This document shows positions 37,418 through 49,405 of a stretch of 49,522 bases of DNA, piece after piece. The stretch lies in NCBI GenBank assembly GCA_026393865.1, contig JAPKZI010000230.1, forward strand, positions 1 through 49,522, given 5' to 3'. The DNA is from Candidatus Aminicenantota bacterium. Lineage in GTDB: Bacteria > Acidobacteriota > Aminicenantia > Aminicenantales > UBA4085. The translations under genes were made by a program, and so were the position numbers. Below the pieces are notes generated by a model. The model saw only the letters and a list, made by a program, of their open reading frames with translations. It did not search any database and was not told where the DNA came from. The stretch's first letter is position 1; each line of letters opens with the position of its first letter.

Positions 37418-37897
37418 ATGGCCTATCTCATCGACGGCAACAATCTCCTGGGAACGCTGTTTCCCGGGCATCACCGGGACCCCGAGAACAAGCGGAAGCT
37501 CGTCCGCCGGCTGATCGCGTTCCAGCGCTCGACGCGGTCCCGGATCATCCTCGTCTTCGACGGGGCCGCTTCGGCGGACGCGGAAGCCATGGCGGCGTCC
37601 CAGGACCGTTTCGCCATCGTCAATCCCCCGCCCGGCGAGAGCGCGGACTCGGCCATCCGGGAGATCCTGGACGGCCTGGGCGACCGGAGAAAAATGGTCG
37701 TCGTCAGCTCGGACCGCGAGATCCGCTCGTTCGCCCGCCTCCAAGGCGCCGCCGACATGTCCAGCCGGGATTTTAAAACCGAGCTCAGCCGGACGCTCAG
37801 AGCGTGGAAAAACGAGAAGGAGATGGAGAAGAAAGAGGCCGGGCCGACAACGCTCGAGGTCCGGCTGTGGTCCCAGATCTTCAAGGAGAACAAATGA
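37418..37897 (+). CDS. NYN (YacP-like) domain protein
   Basis: AYLIDGNNLLGTLFPGH...RIILVFDGA...MVVVSSDREIRSFARLQGA. Confidence 0.75.
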   Translation: MAYLIDGNNLLGTLFPGHHRDPENKRKLVRRLIAFQRSTRSRIILVFDGAASADAEAMAASQDRFAIVNPPPGESADSAIREILDGLGDRRKMVVVSSDREIRSFARLQGAADMSSRDFKTELSRTLRAWKNEKEMEKKEAGPTTLEVRLWSQIFKENK

Positions 37898-38757
37898 CCG
37901 GGGTGGCCATCATCGGCGCGGGCCGATTGGGAACATCGCTGGGTCGGGCGCTGGCCAAAAAGGGACACCCCATCCTCTGGATCGCGGACAGGAAGCCGGC
38001 GGCCGCCCGTGAAAGCCGGCGGATCATCGGACAAGGCCGGGTGACGTCCGACATCGCCCGGGCCGCCGAAGCCGGGATCATCGTTCTTGCCGTTCCCGAC
38101 GAGGAGATCGAACGGACGGCGCGCGCCCTGGCCAAAACCACCGCGGCCTGGCGCGGCAAGGTCGTTTTGCACACGAGCGGAATCCTCTCCTCGGCTGCCC
38201 TGGCCGCGCTGCGGTCCAAAGGCGCGGCCTGCGCGTCGTTCCATCCCGTCCAGTCGTTTCCCCGGAAGGACATGCCGTCCGACCATTTCAAGGACATCGT
38301 CATCGCTCTTGAAGGCGACGCGGCGGCCTTAAACACGGGCAAACGACTGATCCGTTTGTTGGGCGCCCGGCCCTATCTTCTCCGGGCCCGGGACAAGGCT
38401 TTTTTTCACGCCGCGTGCAGCATGGCCTCCAATCTCTTCGTGCCGCTGTTCGAAATGGCCCGGACTCTCCTCCGCGGGATCGGGATTAAGGACGCGGAAG
38501 CGACAAAGATCCTGCTCCCGCTCGTCGCGGGAACTTTACAGTCTGTAAAACATTTTGACGGTGCGGACGCTCTCACGGGTCCCATCTCGCGCGGGGACGC
38601 GGCGACCGTCGAAAAGCATCTCGAGGCCCTGAGACGTTATCCCGCCGCCCTGCGGGCTTATCAGGTCCTCGGCGCCGAAGCCCTGCGTCTCGCCCGGAAA
38701 AAGGGTCTTCCGCCCGGTAAGTTCAAGGCCCTGAAAGGGCTGATGGCAGGAGAATAA
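37894..38757 (+). CDS. Rossmann-fold / DUF2520 domain protein
   Basis: MTGVAIIGAGRLGTSLGRALAKKGHPILWIADR...SFHPVQSFP...FFHAACSMASNLFVPLFEMA; ATGA overlap with the NYN gene. Confidence 0.85.
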   Translation: MTGVAIIGAGRLGTSLGRALAKKGHPILWIADRKPAAARESRRIIGQGRVTSDIARAAEAGIIVLAVPDEEIERTARALAKTTAAWRGKVVLHTSGILSSAALAALRSKGAACASFHPVQSFPRKDMPSDHFKDIVIALEGDAAALNTGKRLIRLLGARPYLLRARDKAFFHAACSMASNLFVPLFEMARTLLRGIGIKDAEATKILLPLVAGTLQSVKHFDGADALTGPISRGDAATVEKHLEALRRYPAALRAYQVLGAEALRLARKKGLPPGKFKALKGLMAGE

Positions 38758-38789
38758 CGTCTTCGAAAGAAGATCGAGAGGATCAACCG

Positions 38790-40583
38790 ATGCCTGAACC
38801 CGAACTTGTGACGACTTTGAGCCGGCTCTTCCTCCACACGTGCCGGACGTATCCGAAACCCGAGCTCCTCAAGGCCAAGGTCGACGGATCTTGGCGGGCG
38901 CTCTCCACCTCCGAATTTGAGCAAAAGGTCCGGCGCCTCTCGCTCGGTCTCCAGGCGCTGGGATTGAAGCCGGGCGACAAGGCGGCCCTGCTGGCCGAAA
39001 GCGCGCCCCATTGGGTCGTCGCCGACTTCGCCATCCTCTGCGCCGGCGGCATCACCGTCCCCATCTTTCCCACGCTCCCCGCGGAGCAGGTCCGCTACAT
39101 CCTGGAGGATTCGGAGGCCAAGTTCGTTCTCTCCGCAGGCGGCGTTTTGTGGGACAAGATAACGGCGGTCCGGCCGCGCCTGGCGGGTTTGAAGCGGGCG
39201 GTCCTTCTCACCGGCGGGAGCGTGGAGAACGGCCTGACGATCGATGACGTCATAGCGATGGGGGCGAAAGCCGAGGCTGCCGACCCGGGAGCTTTCGAGC
39301 GGCAGGCCTTGGCGGTCGGAGCCTCCGACCTGGCCTCCCTCATCTACACGTCGGGGACGACCGGCCGGCCCAAAGGCGTCATGCTGACCCACGCCAATTT
39401 CGTCAGCAACGTCCTCGCCCTCGACTCCGTCGTTCCCTATGATGAGACCGACATCCACCTGTCCTTTCTCCCCCTCTCCCATGTCCTGGAGCGAACGGGG
39501 TCGTTCCTGTTCCTGTACAAGGGAGGGACGATCGCGTTCTGCGAGAATGTCGCTTCCGTGGCCGAAAATCTGCTCGAGATCAGGCCGACCAAGATGATCG
39601 GCGTTCCCCGTCTGTTCGAAAAAATCTACGCCCGCGTTATGGATCAGGTCCTGTCCGGTTCGCCCTTGAAAAGGGCGATCTTCTTCTGGGCGGTCCGGAC
39701 GGGAAAACTCGCCGCGGCCCGCGGCGCGGAAGGGAGGCCGCTTCCGAAAGGACTGGCCTTGCGCCTGCGCCTGGCTCGCAAGCTCGTCTTCGATAAGATC
39801 CTGGCCCGGACGGGCGGACGGGTGCGTTTTTTCATCAGCGGAGGAGCGGCGCTGGCGCCCGACATCACCGGGTTCTTCGACGCCCTCGGGCTGATCATCC
39901 TGCCCGGATACGGACTGACCGAAACTTCCCCCGTTCTCACCGGGAACACTCTGCGCGACCGCCGGTTGGGGACGGTCGGCAAGGCCATCCCCGGCGTCTC
40001 GCTCCGGATCGCCGAGGACGGCGAGATCCTGGCCCGCGGGCCCAACCTCATGCGCGGGTATTACAAGGACGAGGAGGCCACGCGCAATGTAATGGTCGAC
40101 GGCTGGTTCCATACGGGAGATATCGGACAGCTGGACGGGGACGGATTCCTGACCATCACCGACCGGAAGAAGGACGTGATCGTGACCTCGGGCGGCAAGA
40201 ACGTCGCCCCCCAACCCATCGAGACACTGATCTTGGCCACCCCGTATATCCAGAACATCGTCGTGGTCGGAGCCGAACGCAAGTTCATCGCCGCGCTCGT
40301 CGTTCCGGATTTCGTGCGGCTCGAGGCCTACGCCCGATCGCGCGGGCTCGATTACCGCGACCGAAGCGAGCTGTGCCGCCGGGAGGAAATCATCGCCTTC
40401 CTGACGGCCGAGATCGACGGGGCCACCTCCGACCTGGCGCCTTACGAGAAGATCAAGAAGATCGCCGTCCTGGACCGCGATTTCGAGATCGAAGCCGATG
40501 AGATCACGCCGACGCTCAAGATCAAGCGCAACATCATCGAGCGCAAGTACAAGGCCGTCATCGATTCTCTATACAACGGTTGA
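38790..40583 (+). CDS. AMP-dependent long-chain acyl-CoA synthetase
   Basis: LIYTSGTTGRPKGVMLTHANFVSN...GYGLTETSPVLTGN...GWFHTGDIGQLDGDGFLTITDRKKDVIVTSGGKNVAP. Confidence 0.93.
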   Translation: MPEPELVTTLSRLFLHTCRTYPKPELLKAKVDGSWRALSTSEFEQKVRRLSLGLQALGLKPGDKAALLAESAPHWVVADFAILCAGGITVPIFPTLPAEQVRYILEDSEAKFVLSAGGVLWDKITAVRPRLAGLKRAVLLTGGSVENGLTIDDVIAMGAKAEAADPGAFERQALAVGASDLASLIYTSGTTGRPKGVMLTHANFVSNVLALDSVVPYDETDIHLSFLPLSHVLERTGSFLFLYKGGTIAFCENVASVAENLLEIRPTKMIGVPRLFEKIYARVMDQVLSGSPLKRAIFFWAVRTGKLAAARGAEGRPLPKGLALRLRLARKLVFDKILARTGGRVRFFISGGAALAPDITGFFDALGLIILPGYGLTETSPVLTGNTLRDRRLGTVGKAIPGVSLRIAEDGEILARGPNLMRGYYKDEEATRNVMVDGWFHTGDIGQLDGDGFLTITDRKKDVIVTSGGKNVAPQPIETLILATPYIQNIVVVGAERKFIAALVVPDFVRLEAYARSRGLDYRDRSELCRREEIIAFLTAEIDGATSDLAPYEKIKKIAVLDRDFEIEADEITPTLKIKRNIIERKYKAVIDSLYNG

Positions 40584-41519
40584 GGGCAGGAACATAACCT
40601 CTTCTTCAAGCACGATCCCGAACTTGGCCCTGACCCGTTCTTTTAGTTCCGCGGCGAGGGCGAGAACGTCGCGGGCGGCGGCGTTGTCCGCGTTGATAAG
40701 CAGATTGCAGTGGCCGGGAAAGACGGCGGCCCCCCCGATCTTGAGTTCCTTCGCTCCCACCTGCTCCAGTAGATAGCCGGCCGCGGTCTTCTTCCCCTCC
40801 GCGAGAGGAGGGTTCTTGAAGTAGCTCCCGGCGTAGGCCGTGTCCGGAGCCGGATGCCTCTTCGTCCGGACGGCCAGGTTCCCGGCGATCTTCGCCCGGA
40901 TCACTTCCCTATCCCCCGGCCGCAGGCGAAACGTCGCTTCCAAAAGGATGTCATGATCGATCTTGAGCTTCGAATGCCGGTAGCCGAACTCGAAATGGTC
41001 CCGAGAAACGCGGACCTCTTCCCCTCTTCGGCTCAAGAGGACGGCCTCTTCGAGGAAATCGCCGAGGCATTGCCCGAAGGCTCCCGCGTTCCCGGATACG
41101 GCCCCGCCCACCGTCCCCGGGATCCCGGCCATGAACTCGAGCCCTTCCAATCCGTTGGCAAGGGCATAATCGACCAATTCGCTGATCAGGGTCCCCGAAG
41201 CCGCTTTCACACGGAGGCCGGGATCGGCGAGGGCCAGGCCCCGGGCGGAATTCTTGAGGATGAGCCCGCGAAATCCCGCGTCGTCGAACAGGATATTGAA
41301 TCCGCCGCCGATGATATAGAACGGAACTTCTCCGTCTCGGACGGCCCGGACGGCGGATCTCAATTCCCCGTCGCTTTCCGCCTCGAAGAAAAAGTCCGCC
41401 GGCCCCCCGATCTTGAAATTCGAATAGTTCCGCAACTCGACGTTTTCTTCCAGCGGTTTGCCGACGATCTGGAGGAAAAAGGCAAGGAAATGAGATCTAT
41501 TTTGGTTCATTAAAGACAT
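40569..41519 (-). CDS. murB: UDP-N-acetylenolpyruvoylglucosamine reductase
   Basis: NYSNFKIGGPADFFFEA...IIGGGFNILFDDAGFRG...FMAGIPGTVGGAVSGNAGAFGQ...AGSYFKNP. Confidence 0.94.
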   Translation of the reverse strand: MSLMNQNRSHFLAFFLQIVGKPLEENVELRNYSNFKIGGPADFFFEAESDGELRSAVRAVRDGEVPFYIIGGGFNILFDDAGFRGLILKNSARGLALADPGLRVKAASGTLISELVDYALANGLEGLEFMAGIPGTVGGAVSGNAGAFGQCLGDFLEEAVLLSRRGEEVRVSRDHFEFGYRHSKLKIDHDILLEATFRLRPGDREVIRAKIAGNLAVRTKRHPAPDTAYAGSYFKNPPLAEGKKTAAGYLLEQVGAKELKIGGAAVFPGHCNLLINADNAAARDVLALAAELKERVRAKFGIVLEEEVMFLPSTVV

Positions 41520-41595
41520 TTTAACTAAACATCGCTCTCTTTTCCAGGCGAAGGGGAAGAAGGCGAAGCGACCATAAGGGAATCTCGCCGCTGCG

Positions 41596-41778
41596 GTTCG
41601 GTTTTTTCGGCGGACGATTCAAGGACGCAGCGGCAGGGTTGGCCCTAAGGCCCCCATAGCGGAGGGGGGTCCCCTCGGCTTGGCCGAGGGGGGAACCGAC
41701 GGGACTGGTTCCCCAGGGGGCCGGGGGCCACCCTGTCGCCGCGTCGACTATTTGTATCAGCCGCCGAAAAAACCGAAC
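41596..41778. repeat. Long structured intergenic palindromic element
   Basis: perfect 18-bp terminal inverted repeats GTTCGGTTTTTTCGGCGG (41596-41613) / CCGCCGAAAAAACCGAAC (41761-41778); inner stem 41624-41645/41722-41745; hairpin CCCCTCGGC-ttg-GCCGAGGGG (41671-41691). Confidence 0.8.
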
Positions 41779-41898
41779 GATGCAGGCGTCAAGATATCCG
41801 CGGGGAGCTGGCTTCTTTCCCGAGCCCTCTTGGCATGTTTATTGCTTATATAATCCATGAGGGAGGACACGCGGAAATGGTGTCCTACTCCCCCCCGG

Positions 41899-41920
41899 AA
41901 ATGTCGAAATATTGACATTT
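41899..41920. promoter_or_regulatory. Perfect 7-bp inverted repeat, possible operator
   Basis: AAATGTC-gaaatatt-GACATTT about 50 nt upstream of the TPR gene. Confidence 0.35.
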
Positions 41921-41967
41921 TAGGAGCGGTGGGCTATCATGCCCCAAATTGTGATGTGAGGTAGCGA

Positions 41968-43143
41968 ATGAAAAAACTCGTCCTAACGGCAGCCGTTCTC
42001 ATCCTCCTTTCGAGCGGCATCGCCTTGGCCCAGAACGAATGCGATCAGGCCTATATCAAAGCGATGACGGCCAATACCCCGGCCGAGCGGGTGGCCCTCC
42101 TAAAGGAATTCCTGACCACCTGCGCCGGCAAAGGGAGCCAATACGAGAATTTCGCCAACGCCAACCTGTGCGTCACCGGCTGGCAGGGCAAGACCGAGCA
42201 GGAAACTCTCACTTATGGCGAAAAGGCGCTGGCCCTGGGCGGGATCGACGACGTGATGAAGTGCCAGGTTCTGTTACAGCTCAGCAACGTCTCCACCAAA
42301 CAAGGAAAGGCCCTGGACAAAGCCAAGAGCTACGCCAATCAATTGATCCAAACCGCGACGGCCGCGAAGGCCAAGGAACCCGAAGGGGCCAACTGGAATG
42401 CGCTGATCGGCGCCGGACATTATCTCCTGGCCCAGGCCCAGCACAAAAGCCGGGAAATGAACGCCGCCGTCGAATCCTATGTCCATTCGCACGCCATCCT
42501 GAAGGACCCCCAGATCCTGAACGATCTGAAAAGGCTGGCCAAGGATCTCTATGACGCCAAAGCCTACATGGACGCCGAGAAGGTCTATCGGACCCTCGCC
42601 CAGGCCAACCCGAAGGACACGGAGAGCCAGACTCTGGTCGCCCAGTGCCTCTATAAGGCCGGCAAGGTCGCTGAGGCCTTGACCATGTGGAAGGACATGT
42701 TCACCAAGACCAAGTCCGCCGACCTGGCCTACAACATCGGCATCACCGTGGCCAAAGAAGCCAAGGCTAACCCGGCCCTGCTGAACGACGCCATCCGCTA
42801 TCTCATCGACGCCGCCCTCCTCTCGGCCAAGCACAAGGACGCCATGAGCATGGCCGAGAACCTCTTCCTGGGCAGCGACAAAGATTACAACAACCGGGTG
42901 AAGCTGATGCAGGAAAGCAAACAGCTCATCGACGAATGGACCGCGACGATCAACAAGAAGTTCGGGGACAAGAGCGAAGACGACCTCTCCTCGGACGAGA
43001 AACGCGAATACCGCAAGATCAAGGAAAACATCGACAAGGAACAGAAGACCCTCGACGCCCTCCAGGTGAAACACAAGGCCTCCACCGAAGGATTCACCAA
43101 GATCCTCGCCGAAGAAAAACAGAAGCTGGGCATCAAGAAGTAA
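41968..43143 (+). CDS. Exported TPR-repeat protein
   Basis: MKKLVLTAAVLILLSSGIALAQ signal; DAKAYMDAEKVYRTLAQANPKDTESQTLVAQCLYKAGKVAEAL; coiled C-terminus. Confidence 0.82.
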   Translation: MKKLVLTAAVLILLSSGIALAQNECDQAYIKAMTANTPAERVALLKEFLTTCAGKGSQYENFANANLCVTGWQGKTEQETLTYGEKALALGGIDDVMKCQVLLQLSNVSTKQGKALDKAKSYANQLIQTATAAKAKEPEGANWNALIGAGHYLLAQAQHKSREMNAAVESYVHSHAILKDPQILNDLKRLAKDLYDAKAYMDAEKVYRTLAQANPKDTESQTLVAQCLYKAGKVAEALTMWKDMFTKTKSADLAYNIGITVAKEAKANPALLNDAIRYLIDAALLSAKHKDAMSMAENLFLGSDKDYNNRVKLMQESKQLIDEWTATINKKFGDKSEDDLSSDEKREYRKIKENIDKEQKTLDALQVKHKASTEGFTKILAEEKQKLGIKK

Positions 43144-43167
43144 GGGTCGTTCGGAGAGAACCAAAAG

Positions 43168-45448
<2,281 letters not shown>

Positions 45449-45491
45449 TTGAGCCCGATGTGCGGGCATCGCGGGTGGCGCCGACCGGGCT

Positions 45492-46928
45492 TTATTTCTT
45501 TTTTGACCCGAAGAGATCCTTGGTCAGAAATCCCATCAGCCCCTTTTTCTCATCCTCGCCCCCGGTCAGCAGCCGGATCTCGTGCCGGGCCATTTTGTGC
45601 TCGGGATCGACCTCGACGGCCCTTTCAAACTGCTTCTTAGCCCGGGCGAGCAGCCCCTCCTTCTTATAAAGGAGTCCCAGGCCGACCAGGGCCTCGGGAT
45701 TCCAGGGCTCGAGCTCGATGGCCTTCAGGTAGCTTTTCTCGGCCTTTTTGCTCAGCGCGGGGATCTTGGATTGGGCCAAGGCCAGAAGAAGATAGTAATC
45801 CCCTTTGTCGTCCTTGAGATGAACCGCTTCTTCCATCAGGCCGACCGCCTCTTCGAAGCGGCCATGGTTGAAGAGCGTCTTGCCCTGGCGATAGCGGATC
45901 TCGGCGGTCTTCGACCGGTCCTTCTCGACCTCTCCCTTCGTTCCGGCCGGCCTGGGGGCGGCGGCCGCTTTCGGCTCTTTGCTCGACAGGGCCCGATAGG
46001 CTTTGGTGATGCAGCCGAAGACCTCGTCGATCTGGCCCTTGAATTCCGGGGCCAAGTCCCGGCCGAACAGGTCCGGATGGAATTTCCGGGCCAATTGGAA
46101 ATAGGCTTTTTTGATCTCCGCCTCGTCGGCATGGGAGGGGACGCCCAGGATCTTATAATCGTCCATTTCGGGCAGACTTTTCCGAAGCTCGAGCGCCTCT
46201 TGAAGCCGGGACTCCAGGTCGGCGCCGAGAGAAGTTCCCCCGGCCGCCGCCGGTTTCGTTTTTCGGGAGTCCTGCAGCGCCACGATATCAAGGCAATCCA
46301 GAAGATAGAGCATTTTCCAGAACTCTTCCGGTTTTCCGGCGTGGAGGGCCAGCAGGTCGCGGCCGTCCTTCTCGCCGTCAAAAAGGTCGAGCCAGACCTT
46401 TTCCTCGTCGGTCAAGTACTGGACGTTCTCCGAGGCCTTGGCGATCGGGACCTTTTTCTCCAGGAACGATTCGAGCGCCGGGTGAAAGGGCATTTCCCGG
46501 ATGCCGCGCTCGATCAGGGCGGGGACGTTCATCTTCTGGTCGAGGCTTTCCTCGAAGAACCGGCCTCGCTCGCGAAAGAAGATCTCGGCATCGAAAAAGG
46601 GAAACAGGCTGAGGCTGATGGCGGTCATCTGGGCCACAAGCCCTTCATAGAGATCTTTTTGCGAAACGAATTTTTTCTGGAGGAGGGTCTCTCCGAGCAT
46701 GGCGTCGGGCCGGAGAAGCTGGGGAATGGTCCGGTACGCCTCCAGCGAGATCTTGCCCATATGAAAAAGGATCTCCCCCAATCGTTCGTCCGGGACGTTG
46801 GTCTTGGTGAAGATCAGGTCCCCATTCTGGAAATAGAGGCTTTTTTGAGCGTCGTCCTTGCGGAAGCTGAGATGCCCGGTCTTCTTATTGAAATGGACGT
46901 CTTTGAGAAATCGGGCTATGTGGATCAT
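45492..46928 (-). CDS. DUF4388-like / DnaJ J-domain / TPR fusion protein
   Basis: N-term FLKDVHFNKKTGHLSFRKDDAQKSLYFQNGDLIFTKTNVPDERLGEILFHMGKI; J-domain DDYKILGVPSHADEAEIKKAYFQLARKFHPDLFG; C-terminal TPRs. Confidence 0.82.
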   Translation of the reverse strand: MIHIARFLKDVHFNKKTGHLSFRKDDAQKSLYFQNGDLIFTKTNVPDERLGEILFHMGKISLEAYRTIPQLLRPDAMLGETLLQKKFVSQKDLYEGLVAQMTAISLSLFPFFDAEIFFRERGRFFEESLDQKMNVPALIERGIREMPFHPALESFLEKKVPIAKASENVQYLTDEEKVWLDLFDGEKDGRDLLALHAGKPEEFWKMLYLLDCLDIVALQDSRKTKPAAAGGTSLGADLESRLQEALELRKSLPEMDDYKILGVPSHADEAEIKKAYFQLARKFHPDLFGRDLAPEFKGQIDEVFGCITKAYRALSSKEPKAAAAPRPAGTKGEVEKDRSKTAEIRYRQGKTLFNHGRFEEAVGLMEEAVHLKDDKGDYYLLLALAQSKIPALSKKAEKSYLKAIELEPWNPEALVGLGLLYKKEGLLARAKKQFERAVEVDPEHKMARHEIRLLTGGEDEKKGLMGFLTKDLFGSKKK

Positions 46929-47011
46929 GGGACCAACCCTATTTTAACCCAAAAGGGCACGTTCCTCAACAGGCCATTGAACGGAGGGCGGAATTGTGTT
47001 AATTTTTCTCC

Positions 47012-47866
47012 ATGAAAGTCGTCCTGGCCCAGGCCGCCCCGCACCTCGGGAACATCGGCAAAAATCTCGAACTGCACCTCAAGACCATCGACCGGGCGCG
47101 CCGGGAAAAAGCGGACCTCGTCGTCTTCCCGGAACTGAGCCTGACCGGCTATAAGCTCCGTGATCTCGTCGAGACCGTCGCGGCCGATCCGGAACGGTCC
47201 AAGGAGATCCGGGAGCTCAGGCTCCTCAGCAAGGACCTGGCCATCGTCTTCGGCTTCGTCGAGGAGCGGGCGTCGGAAAGGGGCCTGTTCTACAATTCCG
47301 CCGCGTTCTGCGCCAAGGGCAGGATCCTTCATGTCCACCGCAAAGTCTTTCTCCCCACGTTCGGGATGTTCGAGGAGCTCCGTTTTTTCGCCCCGGGCCG
47401 GAATTTCCGCGCCTTCGATACGCCCTGGGGCAAGATGGGCCTGATGATCTGCCGGGACTTCCTCCATTACAACGCCAGCTATCTTCTGTATGCCGGCGGG
47501 GCGGAGACGATGATCGTCATCAGCGCGGCGCCCGGCCGCGGCCTGTCCGGAGGCGGCGGATTCGCTTCGAGCCGCATGTGGGAGCTCATGGGCGAGGCCA
47601 TGGGCCGGTTCTCCCAAGCTTTTGTTCTGTACTGCAACCGCGTCGGGCTGGAGGACGGCGCGGCCTTCGCCGGCGGATCGTTCCTGTTCAATCCCATGGG
47701 CCGGCGCCTGGCCCAGGCCGCCTACTTCGAGCCCGAACTGCTCATCTGCGATATCGATCTGAACGAGATCCGCAAAGCGCGCAAGAACTGGCCGTTCAAA
47801 CGCGACGACAAGCCGGAGGTGACCCTCGAGGCTCTTCAAAGGATCGTCCATGGCCTTGACGATTGA
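47012..47866 (+). CDS. Carbon-nitrogen hydrolase (glutaminase subunit of split NAD synthetase)
   Basis: MKVVLAQAAPHLGNIGKNLELHL...VVFPELSLTGYKL...HVHRKVFLPTFGMFEE...MGLMICRDFLHYN (E, K, C catalytic residues present). Confidence 0.88.
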   Translation: MKVVLAQAAPHLGNIGKNLELHLKTIDRARREKADLVVFPELSLTGYKLRDLVETVAADPERSKEIRELRLLSKDLAIVFGFVEERASERGLFYNSAAFCAKGRILHVHRKVFLPTFGMFEELRFFAPGRNFRAFDTPWGKMGLMICRDFLHYNASYLLYAGGAETMIVISAAPGRGLSGGGGFASSRMWELMGEAMGRFSQAFVLYCNRVGLEDGAAFAGGSFLFNPMGRRLAQAAYFEPELLICDIDLNEIRKARKNWPFKRDDKPEVTLEALQRIVHGLDD

Positions 47867-48668
47867 CTGCCCATTCGCCGTCCGGATCCTAACGACGTTC
47901 ATCCGTGACGAGCTGGCCAAGTTCGGCTTCAAGAAAGGGATCCTCGGACTGAGCGGCGGCCTCGATTCCTCCGTCTGCGCCTTTCTCGCGGCGCGAGCCC
48001 TCGGCCCGAAGAACGTCATCGGGCTGATCATGCCCTACGGAGAGTGCTTCGGAAGCGACGTCGAGGACGCACGCGAAGTGGCCCGCGTCCTCAAGATCCG
48101 CTCGGCCGTCATCGATATCGCGCCCATGGTGGACGCGTACTTCGAGCGATTTCCGGCCGCGAACCAGGTCCGGCGCGGAAACAAGATGGCCCGCGAGCGC
48201 ATGTCCATCCTGTATGATCATTCGGCGCGGGAAAAGGCCCTCATCCTAGGCACCAGCAACAAGACCGAGCTCCTCATCGGCTACGGCACGATCCACGGCG
48301 ACACGGCCTGCGCCATCAATCCTCTGGGCGATCTCTTCAAGACCCAGATCCGCCAATTGGCCGCCCATCTCGGCCTGCCCGAAAGGATCCGGACGAAGCT
48401 CCCGACGGCGGGACTCTGGAAGGGACAGACGGACGAGGCCGAGATCGGCCTGGCTTACGTCGAGATCGACCGGATCCTCTATCAGCTTGCCGATGAGCGG
48501 GAATCGAAGGCCGAGGTCATCGCCCGGGGATTCGCGAAAGCTCATGTCGAGAAGATCATGGCCATGATCAAGCGTTCGGAGTTCAAGCGGCAGATGCCGC
48601 CCATCGCCAAGATCTCCGCGCGCACCGTCGGCCACGACTTTCTCTATCCCTATGATTGGGACAAATAG
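47850..48668 (+). CDS. nadE: NAD+ synthase, synthetase subunit
   Basis: KGILGLSGGLDSSVCAFLAARALGPKNVIGLIMPYG...RERMSILYDHSAREKALILGTSNKTELLIGYGTIHGDTACAINPLGDLFKTQ. Confidence 0.93.
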   Translation: MALTIDCPFAVRILTTFIRDELAKFGFKKGILGLSGGLDSSVCAFLAARALGPKNVIGLIMPYGECFGSDVEDAREVARVLKIRSAVIDIAPMVDAYFERFPAANQVRRGNKMARERMSILYDHSAREKALILGTSNKTELLIGYGTIHGDTACAINPLGDLFKTQIRQLAAHLGLPERIRTKLPTAGLWKGQTDEAEIGLAYVEIDRILYQLADERESKAEVIARGFAKAHVEKIMAMIKRSEFKRQMPPIAKISARTVGHDFLYPYDWDK

Positions 48669-49350
48669 CCCCTTGTTCGGATCGCTTTACATCATCGCCA
48701 CCCCCATCGGCAACTTGGAAGACATCACCCTGCGGGCGCTTCGCCTGCTCGGCGAGGTGGCGGTCATCGCCTGCGAGGACACGCGGCAGACGGTCAAACT
48801 GCTGAACAAGTACGGGATCCGGAAAGAGCTGATCAGCTATTACCAGCCGCGGGAAGGCCGGAAGATCCCATGGCTGTTGGATATCCTCAAGAAAGGCAAG
48901 GACGTGGCCCTCGTCTCGGATTCGGGCACTCCGACCATCTCCGATCCCGGTTTCCGGTTGGTCAGGGAAGCCCTCAAAGAGGGCATTAAGGTCATCCCCG
49001 TCCCGGGGCCGACGGCCTTCGCCGCCGCCCTCTCAGCCGCCGGCCTGCCTACGCACCGGTTCAAATTCGCGGGATTCCCGCCGCCGAAGAGAGAAGCGGC
49101 CAGGAAATGGCTGGTCTCGATGAAAGAGGAAGAAGGGACGCTTATCATCTATCTTCCGGCCCGGAAGGTCGCGGCGTTTCTGAGCGACGCGGCGGAGGTT
49201 TTGGGAGAAAGACAGGTCGTCATCGCCCGTGAGCTGACCAAGGTCTATGAAGAGTTCATCAGGGGCAACATTGGAGAGGTAGGGGCCGCGATCGCGTCCA
49301 GAGTCCTCAAGGGAGAAATAACCCTGCTCATCAGGGGGAAAATGAAATAA
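48652..49350 (+). CDS. rsmI: 16S rRNA (cytidine1402-2'-O)-methyltransferase
   Basis: LYIIATPIGNLEDITLRALRLLGEVAVIACEDTRQTVKLLNKYGI...ALVSDSGTPTISDPGFRLV...PVPGPTAFAAALSAAGLP. Confidence 0.95.
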   Translation: MIGTNSPLFGSLYIIATPIGNLEDITLRALRLLGEVAVIACEDTRQTVKLLNKYGIRKELISYYQPREGRKIPWLLDILKKGKDVALVSDSGTPTISDPGFRLVREALKEGIKVIPVPGPTAFAAALSAAGLPTHRFKFAGFPPPKREAARKWLVSMKEEEGTLIIYLPARKVAAFLSDAAEVLGERQVVIARELTKVYEEFIRGNIGEVGAAIASRVLKGEITLLIRGKMK

Positions 49351-49405
49351 TATGCCAAGAAATTATATTCTAACCGACCTGAGATCAACCGCCTGGAGGT
49401 TATAA

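Noticed and set aside
38661-40214. 517-aa reverse ORF
   Set aside because: Antisense to the acyl-CoA synthetase; composition typical of a shadow ORF.
45582-47015. 477-aa forward ORF
   Set aside because: Antisense to the DUF4388/J-domain/TPR gene.
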